This document shows positions 6,155 through 6,663 of a stretch of DNA of 6,663 nucleotides, piece after piece. A program made the translations under genes and the position numbers. A model generated the notes under the pieces. That model had not been told where the DNA came from, ran no database searches, and saw only the letters and a list, made by a program, of their open reading frames with translations. Where the stretch lies: assembly GCA_018399515.1 (NCBI GenBank), contig JAGYOB010000353.1:1-6663 (forward strand), written 5' to 3'. Within the stretch, counting starts at the first letter, position 1, and the number at the start of each line of letters is the position of its first letter. The stretch is from Candidatus Nanopelagicales bacterium (GTDB taxonomy: Bacteria > Actinomycetota > Actinomycetes > S36-B12).

Positions 6155-6663
6155 TCAGCGGCGGCGCACGACCTTGTCGTACAACCCCAGCAGTCGCCCC
6201 TGGGGGTCGTAGGCCGCCTTGACCTCGTCATAGGTGTCCCCGCCGTAGATCGAACCGAACTCCTCGGGGGAGTAGTAGGCCGAGGAGTACAGCGACTTGC
6301 GGCCATCCATCTCGGTCACGACCTGCTCGATGCGCCGGTTGACCCGCCCCTCGGCCGGATCGACCCCGCGAGGCAGCGGCACCGTCGACCAGAAACCGAC
6401 GTTGACGTACGTCACCTCGGGGTCGAACTCATACAGCGGCCAGCGCACTTCGGGATCGCGCTGCTTCAGCGGGCACACCCAGATCGGCTCGATGCCCACC
6501 TCGGTGTGGAAGAAGTCCAGGAACTCGGCGAGTCGGTCGACGGGCACCTCGATGTCCTGCACGACCTCCTCGCGGGCAGGGCGCCCGCGCACCTTGTCCA
6601 TGCGCGTGGAGAACCCGGTCGAGCGATCCCAGCGGATGATCTTCCAATACACGTCGCTGCGCA
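6155..6663 (-). CDS. tmsA: FAD-dependent oxidoreductase, C-terminal part (DHCR24-like, TmsA/BfaA type)
   Basis: Only the last 169 residues are in the window; the N-terminal FAD-binding domain lies beyond the edge, so no cofactor motif can be seen. The visible part begins RSDVYWKIIRWDRSTGFSTR and contains a stretch typical of the substrate domain of DHCR24-like flavoproteins: QDIEVPVDRLAEFLDFFH, then GIEPIWVCPLK, then the tail YDEVKAAYDPQGRLLGLYDK. Its place just upstream of the methyltransferase suggests it reduces the 10-methylene acyl intermediate to the 10-methyl (tuberculostearic-type) product; this pairing is known from mycobacteria and other actinobacteria. The specific call depends on that neighbour. 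The GTG at 6652 is internal, not a start, because the frame stays open to the edge. Another FAD-linked oxidase with a similar C-terminus cannot be excluded. Confidence 0.75.
   Translation of the reverse strand, partial: RSDVYWKIIRWDRSTGFSTRMDKVRGRPAREEVVQDIEVPVDRLAEFLDFFHTEVGIEPIWVCPLKQRDPEVRWPLYEFDPEVTYVNVGFWSTVPLPRGVDPAEGRVNRRIEQVVTEMDGRKSLYSSAYYSPEEFGSIYGGDTYDEVKAAYDPQGRLLGLYDKVVRRR

Noticed and set aside
5221..6306. 361-codon minus-strand frame overlapping the methyltransferase and the FAD oxidoreductase
   Set aside because: Arg/Pro/Ala-rich composition typical of an out-of-frame reading; the other frame carries the complete methyltransferase motifs.
1..6663. CRISPR arrays, tRNA or rRNA genes, insertion sequences
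   Set aside because: No regularly spaced repeats, cloverleaf-like sequence, rRNA motif, transposase motif or terminal inverted repeats were seen; almost all bases are covered by recognised genes.

Overview
The window is GC-rich, and every supported gene reads on the minus strand, so biological order runs from high to low coordinates. The organism is most likely an actinobacterium. The hydrogenase subunits match the mycobacterial Huc type (group 2a [NiFe]-hydrogenase), and next to them sits a two-gene set for a mid-chain methyl-branched fatty acid of the tuberculostearic (10-methylstearic) acid type. Starts are often GTG, genes are tightly coupled, and Shine-Dalgarno sequences are strong. Genus cannot be fixed from the sequence alone. 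All family assignments come from motif recognition and remembered family sequences; no search was run.

Layout, in transcription order. (1) 6663-4872: the C-terminal part of a DHCR24-like FAD oxidoreductase (TmsA/BfaA type), cut by the window edge, then 23 bases later a complete cyclopropane-synthase-family methyltransferase (TmsB/BfaB/UfaA1 type). Together they would methylate a cis double bond in a phospholipid acyl chain and reduce the methylene intermediate. (2) 4871-4743: a 129-base non-coding gap with a small inverted repeat and an 11-base-period direct repeat. It is the only sizeable gap in the window and the natural place for the hydrogenase promoter. (3) 4742-1: a hydrogenase operon in the order DUF1641-like protein, hypA, hypB, small subunit hucS, large subunit hucL, hydrogenase maturation protease, and the first codons of another gene. 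hypA/hypB, hypB/hucS and protease/next gene overlap by four bases (ATGA or GTGA).

How the genes work together: HypA and HypB deliver nickel to the large-subunit precursor. The protease then removes its C-terminal tail, and the matured large subunit pairs with the small subunit, which passes electrons from H2 through three iron-sulfur clusters. The small subunit has no Tat signal and no membrane anchor. The DUF1641-like protein is a candidate for the HucM-type scaffold/quinone-access subunit (inference). A Huc-type enzyme would let the cell oxidise H2 at trace, including atmospheric, levels.

Most notable points: each of the three predicted cluster sites in HucS has only three cysteine ligands (Asn and Gln replace the usual fourth ligands of the proximal and distal clusters). 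The protease reading frame continues directly from the hucL stop codon in the same frame with no ATG, GTG or TTG start before its catalytic motif. The candidate HucM gene is separated from hucS by hypA and hypB.
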